DNA of 64,000 nt from Branchipolynoe longqiensis (taxonomy: Eukaryota; Annelida; Polychaeta; Phyllodocida; Polynoidae): positions 74,361,045 to 74,425,044 of the forward strand of contig CM059198.1 of NCBI GenBank assembly GCA_030323885.1. Direction: 5' to 3'. Of the stretch, positions 20,481-31,345 are shown piece by piece. The notes beneath the pieces are model-generated. The model made no database searches, was not told the DNA's origin, and saw nothing but the letters and a program-made list of their open reading frames with translations. Both the position numbers and the translations under genes were made by a program. The first letter of the stretch is position 1; each line of letters begins with the position of its first letter.

Positions 20481-20914
20481 ATTATAAAGCACAATTGTGC
20501 CCTTTCGGTAAAATGGAGAACTATTTGAAAATAGTGGGCTAGCAACGCGATCAGCGAAACAATAATGATTCACAATTGTCAAGATGCAATGGACGCTACC
20601 TATATTCTGGGAGTTATCTAAAGCCCTATCTGATGCTATCAAGGTTGAAGGTCTCTGGTCAAGATGTGACCTTTTGGTGTTGTATAAAATGGAATTTCTT
20701 TTCTTTCTTTTTTTTGTAAATATGTTGGTTCTGCTGAATAAGTTCTTTTGTCCGAGCCGAAGCACTGGTTTTCCAGTCACTTATCAATTGGGGATTATTT
20801 ACACAACAATGGTATATAGAGTGAGGTATAGACCCCTTTCAATGTTTATAAATGTTGTGTATGCGCGCGCAGCTTGGCTGCAGAACAAATGCACACTGCC
20901 ATTGAGTTTGCCGG
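20481..20914. other. No recognisable feature
   Basis: It contains a 133-codon + frame (20584-20985) without recognisable domains that overlaps a repeat; not accepted as coding. Confidence 0.3.
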
Positions 20915-21256
20915 TGTCGTGCTTTAGATTCTCAGTGGCTTTAGAGTCTACGCTCGGGGTTCTGCGCATGCGCGTATTCGATTAGCACGACCCGGGCGAC
21001 TCGGGTCACCCAAGTTGCTAGAAATTCAAATAGAACAGTGGAGTTGACAAAAACACGTGCCTTGTGCAAAAAGTCCCGACCCTAGATTGGTTGGGTTGGC
21101 TAGGAGCGATGACGTCACATTTGTGCGTCAAAAAGTCGCTCGGAACACCTGAGTTGAGTAATCGAATACGCTGAAATGCCATTCGATTTTGAAGCATGCG
21201 CAGACTCCCGATCGTAGACTCTAAACCCACTGAGAATCTAAGCTGCGACACTGGTA
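20915..21256. mobile_element. Foldback element, arms about 70 bp
   Basis: GTGTCGTGCTTTAGATTCTC (20917 on) and CTTTAGAGTCTACGCTCGGG pair with CCCGATCGTAGACTCTAAAC and GAGAATCTAAGCTGCGACAC (21207-21251). The middle (CGGGTCACCCAAGTTGCTAG; GTGGAGTTGACAAAAACACG) recurs at 36878-37050. Confidence 0.7.
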
Positions 21257-22215
21257 CGCGCAGTGTAAATCGTCAATTTTATTCAAAATTACTAGAAATG
21301 CAGAACCCTAACCATATAAATGTAAAGCCGTGTTCACACCTCGGCGTTAAGTCGCCTCATCTAAGTCGGCTCACATTGGCCGTGTGAACCCGATTCTGAG
21401 GCGGATTAAGGCTGAGTCGCCTCATCTAGTTCGCCTCAAGTAGACCGCATCGCGAGGTGGTTTAAAAGAAGCGTACTAGCTTAAGTCGGCCCATATTGCA
21501 TGTGTGGACGGTAGCGGTTTAGATGCGGCGGATTAAGGATGTGACAGTCGAGACCTGAGTGTGTTGACTTTCCGCTAAATTTGCTGTATGAAGCTGCTAG
21601 CTGTGCACAGATATTTTTTTCATCATTTATTTTTAGGGTTTCACTGCCCAGCAGAAGTTTTGACCGTTCCAAACCAATACGATTCAGTCCATACATATCT
21701 AGGTCGAACCCACACTCTCTCGTGCCGACGTCGACTAACCGAAACTGGCGCTGGTTAGTTTGGACTTGCTCATGCGCAGATATCGATTTCCGCCTTAATC
21801 CGCTCCGTGTGTGGACACGACACTAGTTCGCCTCATCTAGTTCGCCTTATCTAGTTCGGCCTAAAGTTGTGGGTGTGAACACGGCTAATATAATCTGGTT
21901 GTTAAATATGTTTTCTATATGTATTCCAAGCGGTTTGTTTCTAGGTGCTGTAGTTTTAGAGATATTTAACTTTTTCTGTATGAAGATTGCTCACGGCCAT
22001 TGACAATGCATTTAGTTTGCTGATACGCACAGTGCAAAATGTCAATTTTATTCAGAATTACTAGAAATGCAGAACCCTAACCATATAAATCTAATATAAT
22101 CTGGTTGCTAAACCTGTTTTCTATATGTGTTCCAAGCGGTTTGTTTCTAAGTGCTGTAGTTTTTTTAGATATTTCACTTTTTCTGTATGAAGATTTCTCA
22201 TAGCCATTGAGTTTG
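21247..22215. repeat. Dispersed repeat R185, two tandem copies
   Basis: Unit about 185-195 bp: GTCAATTTTATTCAAAATTA, AGAACCCTAACCATATAAAT, TTCCAAGCGGTTTGTTTCTA, CTTTTTCTGTATGAAGATT. Copy 1 is split by the MITE at 21326-21885; copy 2 is 22017-22215. Two more copies are at 36097-36460. Confidence 0.8.
21326..21885. mobile_element. MITE with GCCGTGTTCACACC ends and TAA duplication
   Basis: Left AGCCGTGTTCACACCTCGG, right GGGTGTGAACACGGC. It interrupts R185: the unbroken copy reads ATAAATCTAATATAATCTGG at 22084, while here the site is ATAAATGTAA | element | TAATATAATCTGG. This gives a 3-bp TAA duplication (21323-21325, 21886-21888). A 3-bp TWA target is typical of PIF/Harbinger elements. The interior repeats CGCCTCATCTAGTTCG words near both ends. 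No transposase. Confidence 0.83.
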
Positions 22216-22896
22216 CAGTGTGACAGTGCGTCATCCTGCAGCCAAGCAGCGCGCACACTGACCTAAATACCTATGCTGACATCATATGAAATAGGTCTAT
22301 ATGAAGTAAGCTAACAATAGCGATTGAATACTAAATACATTGAATAAAATATGTCACTGCTGAAGCCTATGGTTTTGACGTGTGTGCCAAAATCAATTTG
22401 ACGTGGTCGTACTTCAAATATATCAAAATTTAGCCAATTAAAATAAGTTATTCCAAACAAAGATGAAGCATAGCGATTAACCTATTATATTTATTTATCT
22501 ATAAAAATGACATAAATATAAAATCATCGGACTATGTAACTAAAAATATATCTATATCATGTATGGATAAATGTAGTATTTTTGTATTAAAGTTATATTG
22601 AATGGATATAAATGTTATGTATAAGTATTATGCAAGTATAAAGGTACGGAAGGGAATTCTGTTATTATATTAATATTACTAAATATTTGCTGCCGATACC
22701 TGCAGCCGACCGCACTGATGGGACTGGTGGTGCCACCATGGCCCCTCTTCATCCCTACCAGTGCACCAACATGTTCACTCCCGCCCGGGATTTGTTCTTT
22801 TATTAGGCTAAGGCAGCTATATTCCCTATGCCAGAGAATATATTTATCTCAACCCACCTTCATTGCTTGTCTCTCATTTGTACTCTAGCCAGCATT

Positions 22897-22904
<8 letters not shown>
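22216..22904. other. No recognisable feature
   Basis: AT-rich sequence without coding evidence. A short GC-richer stretch near 22690-22790 has no open frame worth reporting. Confidence 0.3.

Positions 22905-22947
<43 letters not shown>
22905..22947. repeat. (TA)n microsatellite
   Basis: About 20 TA units. Confidence 0.95.
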
Positions 22948-22951
<4 letters not shown>

Positions 22952-23273
22952 CAGGTAGAAAAAAGGTGGTGTTGCCCTCTAGCGGCGGAAATCGAAAAAC
23001 CACACAAGGTGCTGTGATTACACATACCAACCGCTAACTTGTTTTCTGTCTGTGTTTGTCCTCATTTTTTTACGGGGTTGTTGTGGTTGTGTTGTATTTT
23101 TTTAGAAGAAGACAAAGAACTTAAAATACATATTTGACCGGAAAGGTATTTACTTGATGTGAAAACATCCGGAAACGTTTCGGTGGGTAGGTTCTGTCTC
23201 ATGCGATATGTGGGAGCTGGTTATTCTGAAAGGTGCTGTGACATTAACCAAAATAACTTTACTTATTCACACT

Positions 23274-23611
23274 TAGGCCAAAAAAAAACTTTTTTAATTG
23301 GTAATCGTCCCCGCCCCTGATTTCATTTAGATTTTTAGCTGTTAAAAATGGTTCATCCTAGCATAGAATTTACATATTACTCAGCAGGATATAAATCAAT
23401 CTGTAATTTCTGTGGGATAAATGAAAACATTGCGGGGGAACAGAGGGTTGCTACTGTTAAGTAAAATATTTTCCTTCCAAAATTGAAACTTCTAGAACTG
23501 TATGATATACTAAAACAACTAATACAAAAATATTAATAAAAGCCGCCTGCCCGACCCGGATTTGTGTGATCAAAAGGACGATCATCAACTATTTTTTTCT
23601 TATTTGGCCTT
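23274..23611. mobile_element. MITE with AGGCCAAAT ends, copy 1
   Basis: Left AGGCCAAAAAAAAACTTTTT ... GGTAATCGTCCCCGCCC, right GGACGATCATCAACT ... TTATTTGGCCT. The copy at 60026-60362 has the same ends and interior words (TTAGCTGTTAAAAATG; CTGCCTGCCCGACCC). Non-coding. Confidence 0.75.
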
Positions 23612-23639
23612 ATTCTGATTAAATATGGAATTTCGAAAC

Positions 23640-23990
23640 CAAAGTATTGTAGTAGTCTGCACTGACCTCTCAGGCAAGTAGCCACATAGACAGGTAGGCG
23701 TGGGTAGTCTGGTGATATCAGGGAGCCTAGGTGGTATAATGGTTAGCACCCTGGCCCGGAATGCAAAGAGATGTGGGTTCGAGTCCAGCTCTAGGCGCAA
23801 TATTTCCCATTTTCATCACCACATTATCCTGACACTGAACTAACCAATCCTTGCCATATCCTAGTAATGTCGAGCACCTGGCTAAGTAGCAACAAGAATC
23901 AATTTTGTAAGTCATTGGTTTGACTCTACTGGGAATCGAACTCCGCGTCTGCCGCACTGGAAGCCTGCGCTCTACCGATTCGGCCACCAT
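23640..23990. mobile_element. S3 unit (+) fused to S1b fragment (-)
   Basis: 23640-23815 is one S3 unit on + (GTGGTATAATGGTTAGCACC; GTGGGTTCGAGTCCAGC; ATATTTCCCATTTTCATCAC). 23816-23990 is the 5' half of S1b on the minus strand (TTATCCTGACACTGAACTAA ... CTACCGATTCGGCCACC). Confidence 0.8.
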
Positions 23991-23995
23991 GAATA

Positions 23996-24315
23996 GCGCA
24001 GTCGGTAGAGCGAAGGCTGCACGTGCTGGAGATCGGGAGTTCGATTCCCGGTCGACTCAAACCAATGACTTATCAAATTGATGCTTGTGACTTCCAAGCC
24101 TGGCACTTGGAATTAATAGGATAGAACAAGGACTTGTTAGCACAGTATCAGGATAATGTGACTGAGTGGGATAACGGGTCATGGTGCCGGTGGCCTGATT
24201 TCCCAGTGGGGCAGCACTGTAAAGTTGTCATGAGAGTGTCTATAACAAGTAGGTATCTGTCCTGATATGACCTGTCCTGATATGACCTTAGGTGTTGCCA
24301 GGACGTAAAACAAAC
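23996..24315 (+). mobile_element. SINE S1b
   Basis: GCGCAGTCGGTAGAGCG, B box AGTTCGATTCCCGG, body and tail. The tail holds a short local duplication (CCTGTCCTGATATGA repeated at 24260-24285). Confidence 0.88.
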
Positions 24316-24597
24316 AAAGGATAGAACTCGCCACTGCTGAAGCCTGTGATGTCCAGAATTTCAAAGTACACAGCGAAATTATTTTGTGTATGCCTTAACT
24401 TGAAATTTTACAAATAAGAAATGAGATCAAAGTAAAGGAAGCTGACAAGAGTATACTGCAGTGAAGTGGAAACCTTTGCCAAATCTTACAGAGCCTGATC
24501 CTTTAAGTACGTCCTAATCTGATCTTCCTACCGTTGAACCTGGCAAGTATGCTAATCACAAAGTCAGTAACGACTACAAGCCGACACCCAGCAGTGA

Positions 24598-24751
24598 CAC
24601 CGGGCGTAGTGGCCGAGTCGGCAGAGCGCAGGCTTCCCGTGCGGAAGGTTGGGAGTTTGAATCCTAGTCGAGTCAAACCAATGACTTACAAGTTTGCTGC
24701 TTGTTGTTACCACTGGTCAGCTCAGTGTCTCCCTGTGGGACAGCATTGTAA
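24598..24751 (+). mobile_element. SINE S1b, internally deleted
   Basis: Full head (CGGGCGTAGTGGCCGAGTCG; GAGTTTGAATCCTAG), then a body reduced to a few dozen bases (CTCAGTGTCTCCCTGTGGG) and no tail. Confidence 0.78.
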
Positions 24752-25498
24752 TGGTTGGTTGGTTGTTGGAATTTTACGTCCTGGCAACATCTAAGGTCAT
24801 ATCAGGATAGGTACCGACTTGTGATAGTGCACACTCATGGTGACTTTATAGTGCTTCCCCACTGGGAGATCAGGCTGCCAGCACCATGGTCTGATATCCC
24901 ACTTCTTCTTCTTCTTTTCGTTCGCCTTCAATTACACTTGGAGCCCAGTTCTCATAATAAAATTGACAGTCCTCTGTAGCACATCTGCAGCCCTGTATAG
25001 CTTCTCCTGCAAGTCAGTGAGTGATGGTTCAAGCAGCTCTGTAGGATATGCTCAGCAGTCTGATCTTCCTCTCCACAGGGGCAGAGGGCAGATGGTACTA
25101 CACAGAAATATCTGTGCAGGTGATTGTTAAGCTTGTTATGCCCAGTCCTAAGGCGGAAGATGATCACTTGATGTTGTCTGGACAGTTGATGGTAGCTGTC
25201 TCGTGATTCTAGTGATCTATGCAGAGACTTAATGATGGTCTTCATCTCCTTAAAGTCAACACTGTTTTCGCGCTGTTCTGCCTCTGCACTCTATCCCACT
25301 CATTCATATTACCCTGACACTGAGCCAACCAGTCCTTACCTTGTCCTAATAATGCTTTAGCGTCTGGCTAGGAATCGACAAGTATCAATTTTCAAGTCAT
25401 TGGTTTGACATGACCAGGGTTCAATCCCATGGTTTCGAATCCCACGATCAACCAAAACAGGAGACGGACTCTCAATTCATCCTGCCATCTCGTCTGGT
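24752..25498 (-). mobile_element. SINE S1a, minus strand, split by a LINE insertion
   Basis: Tail-side half 24752-24903 (ACGTCCTGGCAACATCTAAG), head-side half 25293-25498 (TTACCCTGACACTGAGCC ... CTGCCATCTCGTCTGG). The halves are parted by the LINE at 24904-25292 with an 8-bp duplication of the SINE sequence ATCCCACT. Confidence 0.85.
24904..25292 (-). mobile_element. LINE 3' fragment inserted in a SINE, with target duplication
   Basis: The minus strand encodes a LINE C-terminus: YHQLSRQHQVIIFRLRTGH, then CPCGEEDQTAEHILQSC, a CxC...HxxxxC cluster typical of RNase-H-bearing non-LTR elements. The 3' end is (GAA)n (seen as TTCTTCTTC at 24904). ATCCCACT flanks it at 24896-24903 and 25293-25300. 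It is 5' truncated to 389 bp, a classic target-primed product. Confidence 0.9.
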
Positions 25499-25503
25499 GG
25501 AAT

Positions 25504-25818
25504 TGTTTGTTTGTTTGTTGTTTTACGTCCTAGCAACATCTAAGGTCATATCAGGATGGGTACCGACTTGTACAGTACGCACTCATGGCGATTTTATAGT
25601 GCTGCTGGCACCATGACCCGATATCCCACTCAGTCACATTATCCTGATACTGAGCTAACCAGTCCTTGCCCTATCCTAATAATGCCGAGCACCAGGCTAG
25701 GAAGCGACAAGTATCAATTATTAAGTTATTAGTTTGACTCGACCGGAAACCGACTCGCGAACTCCCGATCTTCCGCATGCGAGGCCTGTGCTCTACCGAT
25801 TCGGCCATCGCGCCCGGT
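25504..25818 (-). mobile_element. SINE S1b, minus strand
   Basis: From GTTTGTTTGTTGTTTTACG (tail) to TACCGATTCGGCCATCGCGC (head start). Missing about 25 bp in the middle of the body. Confidence 0.88.
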
Positions 25819-25825
25819 CGTCTGG

Positions 25826-26107
25826 TGGGAAGGTTGGGAGTTTGAATCCCAGTCGAGTCAAACCAATGACTTACAAAATTGATAATTGTTGCTACTGAAC
25901 CTCGCACTCAGCATTACTGGAATAGGGGCAAGGACTGGTTAGCACAGTGTCAGGATAATGTGATTGATTGGGATATCGGGTCATGGTTCTGGTGGCCTGA
26001 TCTCCAGTGGGACAGGATTATAAAGTTGTCATGAGTGCACACTGTCACAAGTTGGTACTCATCCTGATATGACCTTAGATGTTTATCGGACGGAAAACAA
26101 TAACAAA
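25826..26107 (+). mobile_element. SINE S1, head truncated
   Basis: It starts at TGGGAAGGTTGGGAGTTTG inside the B-box arm and runs through body and tail to AAAACAATAACAAA. Confidence 0.85.
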
Positions 26108-26130
26108 TACACTTTATCAGATTGTGGAGC

Positions 26131-26191
26131 TTTAATAGGTCAAATTTAATAGGTCAAATGTAATAGGTCAAATTTAATAGGTCAAATTTAA
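26131..26191. repeat. 14-bp tandem repeat TAATAGGTCAAATT
   Basis: Four copies with single-base changes. Confidence 0.85.
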
Positions 26192-26484
26192 CCACAGGAT
26201 TATACCCCAAAACAGGCATAAACCCTTTTGTTATCAGTCCACGATCCTTCTGAGGATGGCATTGGTTCGTTCCACTCCAGTGATCACAGCATGTACATAA
26301 TTATTAGCACATACATCACAATAATAATAACAATTAATGTGACAACTGCCACATTACCTATTGTAGGTATCATTCCAGTTTCCTTTGATATCAGTAAAGC
26401 CTACTTATTACTGGATGTCAAAATCCAACAGATTCTATCTGGGTTGAGACAAGATAGTTGTTGTTTATTGCAATTTCTTATTAA

Positions 26485-27220
26485 AGGCGCTGTCACACTA
26501 CGACCTATAGCCTTAGCGTATGCGAACGTATGTGATTTTCGACCAACACGTCAGCACACGTAGTCATATGGTACGCATACGTTGGGCATATGTCGGGTAC
26601 ATTCCGGGTATGTCGTTTTACATCGTTTTACGTTGCCATGCATCGAGGTTCCGAAAAAAATGTTGTGCATGCTAAAAATTTCCAACGTGTGTCAATGTGT
26701 GCCTCGTACATTGAACGTATGCTGCATGTATGTTCGGGATACGTTGGCTTACTTTGGGAGTACATTAGGGATATGTTGGAATATGTTGCTGCACGTTAGC
26801 TGTACTTTCAGCCTGTTGGGAATGTGCAGTCCCCATACAGTCCGCATACTGCTAATGGATGCATAACATACTCCTAACATACTTCGAACATATGCCTGCT
26901 GTATCTCCAGTGTACTTAACATATACACCATATTTCTAGTGATGGAGTAACATACGTAATGTTGGTCAGCGTACCGTGAGTGTATTGCGAACGTTTTGCA
27001 AACATTTTGCGAACGTTTTGCGAGGCACATGAACACTCTCGTACACTGGCAATAGGTCAGAGATATGTTCTGCAGATGTTACGTACGTTGTGTGTACTTG
27101 TGTGTACATTGTGTGTAAGTTGTGTGTAAGCCCATTTTTATCCCCCGCCGCTGAAAAGTTAGACGAATGCCGACAGACTTGAGCACATACTGACGCCATA
27201 CGTTGTAGTGTGACAGCCCC
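26485..27220. mobile_element. TTAA-flanked foldback MITE, complete
   Basis: Flanked by TTAA at 26481-26484 and 27221-27224. Left AGGCGCTGTCACACTACGAC, right GTTGTAGTGTGACAGCCCC. The interior of about 700 bp is full of short ACGTATG/CATACGT words readable on both strands, so it is quasi-palindromic. TTAA targets are used by piggyBac and some other superfamilies. No transposase frame. Confidence 0.85.
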
Positions 27221-27224
27221 TTAA

Positions 27225-27340
27225 CAGCGATAAGACAACACCAACACTACAGCTGGCCAGCATTGAAAACAAGCCTGAATACCCAGGCTTATATGCTATG
27301 GACAGTATAAATACAGCCTCAATAAAAAAAAAATTTAAAA
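27225..27340 (+). mobile_element. Retroposon R1, 3' fragment
   Basis: CACTACAGCTGGCCAGCATT through GTATAAATACAGCCTC to AATAAAAAAAAAA; same polarity and poly(A) as 13275-13635. Confidence 0.75.
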
Positions 27341-27570
27341 ATTTAAAAACAGAGCAGAAAGCGAAGTTAATCTTACTTGTCATCTTTTCTTTCCAAAGGG
27401 GAAATTATAGAAAGTATATCATTATTCGTCTGTGTATTCTGTCCAGCTATAGATATGTGTTTTGGTTGCTTTTTATTTCTTAAACTAAGGTTTAAATGAA
27501 TAGTGATAATGTACATGTGCTCAAAGCAATGTATTTATTATCCTTATTCAGTCATTTTCCCTCTGCTAGT

Positions 27571-28318
27571 TTGTTTGTTGGGAGTTTTACGTCCTGGCAA
27601 CATCTAAGGTCATATCGGGACAAGTATCGACTCGTGATAGTGTGACCACATGGTAACTTTATAGTGCTTCCCCACTGAAACACCAGGCTGTTGGCACACA
27701 TGATCTGATATTTCACACAGTCACATTATCCTGATACTGAGCTAACCACTCCTTGCCCTATCTGAGTAATGCAAAGCGCCAGGATAGGTATTGACAGGGA
27801 TTAATTTTGTACGTCATAGGTTTGACTCAGCTGGAATTTGAGTTCCCGACCTTCCGCATGGAAAACCTTAGATAAAAGATTCACCCGGTACTTGTAGTAC
27901 ACGGGTAAACGACAACGTTGTGTAAATACGGGCGAAAATAGCTTTAGTATAGAACAGGAAGTAGAATGCCTGCCTCCAGTATCAAATGGATACTTATATA
28001 GGCAGAGAGTTGGTGAAATGGGAGAGAATGCAAAAAGACAAGTTGGCTGCCATAGAACACCATCGATTTCACATTTAAAGTTTATTAAACTAGATATTTT
28101 ATTATATTTTTCAACTCAAAGGTAGCGGGGAAATATGAAGACATACAAAGAATAAATGTCGCTTCTTAAATTGTGAAATTAGGCTCTCATTTTATTTCCC
28201 CCCTTTTTCGACCGTTTTTATATACGGCTGGTATTCACCCGTGTACTGCGAGTACAGGGTGAATCCTTTATCTAGGAAAACCTGCGCTCTACTGATTCGG
28301 TCACAGTGTCCGGTGAAT
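27571..28318 (-). mobile_element. SINE S1b, minus strand, split by MITE M9
   Basis: 27571-27868 is tail and body, 28275-28318 is head (CTGCGCTCTACTGATTCGG). The MITE sits in the head at GGAAAACCT, which is duplicated on both sides. Confidence 0.85.
27869..28274. mobile_element. MITE M9, copy 2 (9-bp target duplication)
   Basis: Ends TAGATAAAAGATTCACCCGG and GGGTGAATCCTTTATCTA; flanks GGAAAACCT at 27860-27868 and 28275-28283. Interior matches copy 1 (AAATGGGAGAGAATGCAAAA; TTTCAACTCAAAGGTAGCGG). Confidence 0.9.
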
Positions 28319-28324
28319 TGCTAA

Positions 28325-28486
28325 AGCTATATGGTGCGATGGTTTTGAGTTTCTGTCATTTTTAACAGATGAATATATGAGGTTCTTTGTTATTATCGAC
28401 ATTACTTCAGACGGAAGTAACTTTGGTTTGAAATGATCAACTTTGGGACATATTTGAAGTGAAAACCTGCCAAATTACTTTTAGCG
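28325..28486. repeat. Dispersed repeat R2 fragment
   Basis: GATGGTTTTGAGTTTCTGTC and ATTTGAAGTGAAAACCTGCC are shared with 31960-32570 and 40640-40980. Unknown type, AT-rich, non-coding. Confidence 0.5.
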
Positions 28487-29340
28487 GACCAGGCGGGGTA
28501 GCCGATTTAGTTGAGCATCTGTCTCCTGTTTTGGGAGACCGGGAGATCTGAACGCATGGGTTCATGGGTTCGAACCCTGGTTGAGTCAAACCAATGACTT
28601 CAAAATTGATACTTGTCGCTTCCTAGCCTGGCGTTCGGCATTATTAGGATAGGACAAGGACTGGTTGGCTCAGTGTCAGGATAATGTGACTGAGTAGGAT
28701 ATCAGGTCACATTGTAAAGTCGACGGCCGGCAGCTGTGGTTGTGTAGGCAGGCTAAATAGGAAATCACTACAGGCAAGTATAGAGAAGGAAGGCAAGATA
28801 TAGAGTGTGCAGAAGGAACCAGAAGGAGCTTGCTTAGTTTATTATATGTATAAGTTTTAGAATCCAAGATGGCTGTACACACCTGATCAATCCCTCCAAT
28901 CACCAACAGGCATTCTTATATCAACCAATGAACATTCAATATCCTTGTAACCATGGGTATGCTGGCTACAGTGCCCTGTTGTATCTGGTGTGCAGTGGTC
29001 CGTAAATAACACTTGGGGGTGAGGGGGTATGTGAGGAGAGTTCCAAAGACTCTCTCACATTTCAAGAAGTGACCCTCTCACATTATCTATATTAATACAT
29101 AATCTCATAGGCCTTTGATTTTACATACCATTTATCATTATATAGACCATTTGTATTTTATTATAGAATAGTTCTCCATAACCAATATCCTAAATATCGG
29201 GAAATTTTACAACATGGTGCTGGTGGCCTGGTCTCCCAGTGGGGTAGCAATATAAAGTCACCATGTGTGCGCACTGTCACGACCCATCCTGATATGACCT
29301 TTGATGTTGCTATGACATAAAACAACAAACAAACAAAACA
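28487..29340 (+). mobile_element. SINE S1a split by a 0.5-kb insertion
   Basis: Head and body 28487-28709 (GGACCAGGCGGGGTAGCCGA ... GATATCAGGTCA) and 3' part 29213-29340 (CATGGTGCTGGTGGCCTGG ... AACAAACAAAAC). Other S1 copies read through this junction (GGTCATGGTGCTGGCGGCC). Confidence 0.82.
28710..29212. mobile_element. Unclassified 503-bp insertion in a SINE
   Basis: Defined by the intact S1 consensus on either side. It starts CATTGTAAAGTCGACGG and ends CGGGAAATTTTACAA, giving a short inverted TTGTAAA at the tips. Interior has no homology to anything else in the window and no open frame. The duplication is at most CA. Confidence 0.6.
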
Positions 29341-30008
29341 ATTTTAGCGTGCTTGTAAAGAAAAGTCTGATGTCATTGTCTTCAGCAGTAACGGTTCTAT
29401 GTACTACCAAGTACTTAAATAAGTGAACCAGTATCTAAGTTATATATATATGTAGGATCCAATCTTGATCAGTGTTTCGACTTTAGAAAATTTGATACTT
29501 TCATCGAACTATGCAGCTTTAATGAATTGTTAATGAAATGTTAATGAACCTAAGTACAGCTTTATCTGCATAATAATAGGTCAATCAGTACCAAGGCGTT
29601 CCGCTATGTAGACCGTGTCGCTGTATGCAACACCTGTGGGTGGGAGGGTGGGTGGGTATGGGGGGGGGGGGGGTCGGAGGGGGTCTTTGTTGTGGATGGA
29701 TTTTCTCACCGCCGTGTGTATGTTAGGTCAGCAGTCAACCCTAGTCAGGCACCCGTACGGGATTTTTAAAAGTGTTTTTTTTTTGGTTTTGCGCTGTTCC
29801 CTTCCCCCTTTAACAATAAGACATTCCTTTGGGAACGTCATATATATGCGTGGTTAATTCCGTCCAGTGCCGACAGGGGTCCGGGACACTGGTGGTGGTG
29901 CGGGCGGATGTGGTTCCTGGGTTAATATTAATGTTAATATTAATGGTGTGAATGGCGAGGATTAAATAGACTCAACACGCAGCCATGTTGGAATGTCGGC
30001 CTGTTGGG
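29341..30008. other. R2-like remnants and unassigned sequence
   Basis: 29350-29540 carries R2 words (CAGTAACGGTTCTATGTAC; AAAATTTGATACTTTCATCG). A G13 run is at about 29660-29672. The rest is unassigned. Confidence 0.4.
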
Positions 30009-30009
30009 G

Positions 30010-30085
<76 letters not shown>
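30009..30085. repeat. (GTGC)n microsatellite
   Basis: About 19 perfect GTGC units. Cys/Val/Arg/Ala frames are artefacts. Confidence 0.97.
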
Positions 30086-30109
30086 AAAAGTTTCACATCA
30101 ACTGTCCAC

Positions 30110-30872
30110 ACCCACAGCTACACACCCACTCACCCTCCCATACACACACACACCCCTGCCACACTCACACACATCTACACTCCTCCTTACTTTAGTCAAC
30201 AGTAACACGGTGTCACACACACACGCACACACACTGTGACACTCAAATACACACTCACACACTCACACACTCACACACTCACGCACTCACACACTCACAC
30301 ACTCACACACACACACACTCACACACTCACACACACTCTCACATAGTCTCACATATTCACACACTCACACACACTCTCACATAGTCTCACATATTCACAC
30401 ACTCACACACACACTCACTCACAGACTCCCACTCTCACTCACAGACTCCCACTCTCACACACTCACACACACTCACACACATACTCAGTCACTCACACAC
30501 ACACTCACCTACACACCCACACATCCACACTCACATACCCACACTCGCATGTACTCACTCGCATGTACTCACTCACTCACTCACACACTTACACACTCAC
30601 ACACTCACACTTACGCACTCACACTTACGCACTCACACGTACACACTCACACGTACGCACTCACACATACACACTCACACTTACACTCACATACACTAAC
30701 ACATACACACTTGCACCCACTCACACACTCAAGCTCATATATGTACGCATACACTCACACATGCACGCATACACATACACTCATTGTTGCACCCACGTAT
30801 TCACACTCACAAGTACACACTCACATACACACCCTCACATGCACTCAGCAACACACTTATACACTCACATTA
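30110..30872. repeat. CACACTCA-type tract
   Basis: CA-rich repeats with CACACTCA, CTCACATAC and GTACTCACTCGCAT subunits. Interrupted at 30882 by a LINE and resuming at 31223. Confidence 0.92.
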
Positions 30873-30881
30873 CACTCATGT

Positions 30882-31213
30882 CATCATCATGCTGTTGGTC
30901 ATGATGCGACAAAGACTGCTTTCATTACTTGACTGCCACTCTCCATTTAGCTCTCTGCTGTGAGATTTGTGTCCATGAGTCGGTCTTAATGTCTCTCAGC
31001 TTCAGGTTTCTCTTGATGGTATCCTTGAACTGGAGACGAGGGTGCCCTCTCTTTCTGTAACCAGAAGACAGTTGAGAATAGAGAATCTGCTTTGGTAGCC
31101 TGTCTGATGACATCCTCATGAGGTGTCCAGTCCACCGGAGATTCTTTTTGATCAGAAGATCTTCCATAGAGGGCAGCCCTGTCTGTTCGAGTATTTCCTT
31201 ATTTGTCACTTGT
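30882..31213 (-). mobile_element. LINE 3' fragment in a CA tract, 9-bp target duplication
   Basis: The minus strand encodes TNKEILEQTGLPSMEDLLI, NLRWTGHLMRMSSDRLPKQ and GYRKRGHPRLQFKDTI, the same C-terminus as 193-820. CACTCATGT flanks it at 30873-30881 and 31214-31222. The 3' end is CATCATCAT, matching the (CAT)n tail of the first copy. Only 332 bp long, 5' truncated. Confidence 0.92.
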
Positions 31214-31345
31214 CACTCATGTACACTAACACATACAAACTTGCACACCCACTCACACACTCAAACTCATATATGCACACATGCACACATACACATACAC
31301 TCATGCTTGCACCCACGTATTCACACACACAACTACAACTATACA

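Noticed and set aside
20584..20985. 133-codon + frame as a host exon
   Set aside because: It overlaps a foldback repeat, lacks flanking splice signals that I trust and has no recognisable composition or domain.
30549..30932. Thr/His/Leu-rich frames in the CA tracts (also 44730-45319)
   Set aside because: Microsatellite translation; no single frame stands out.
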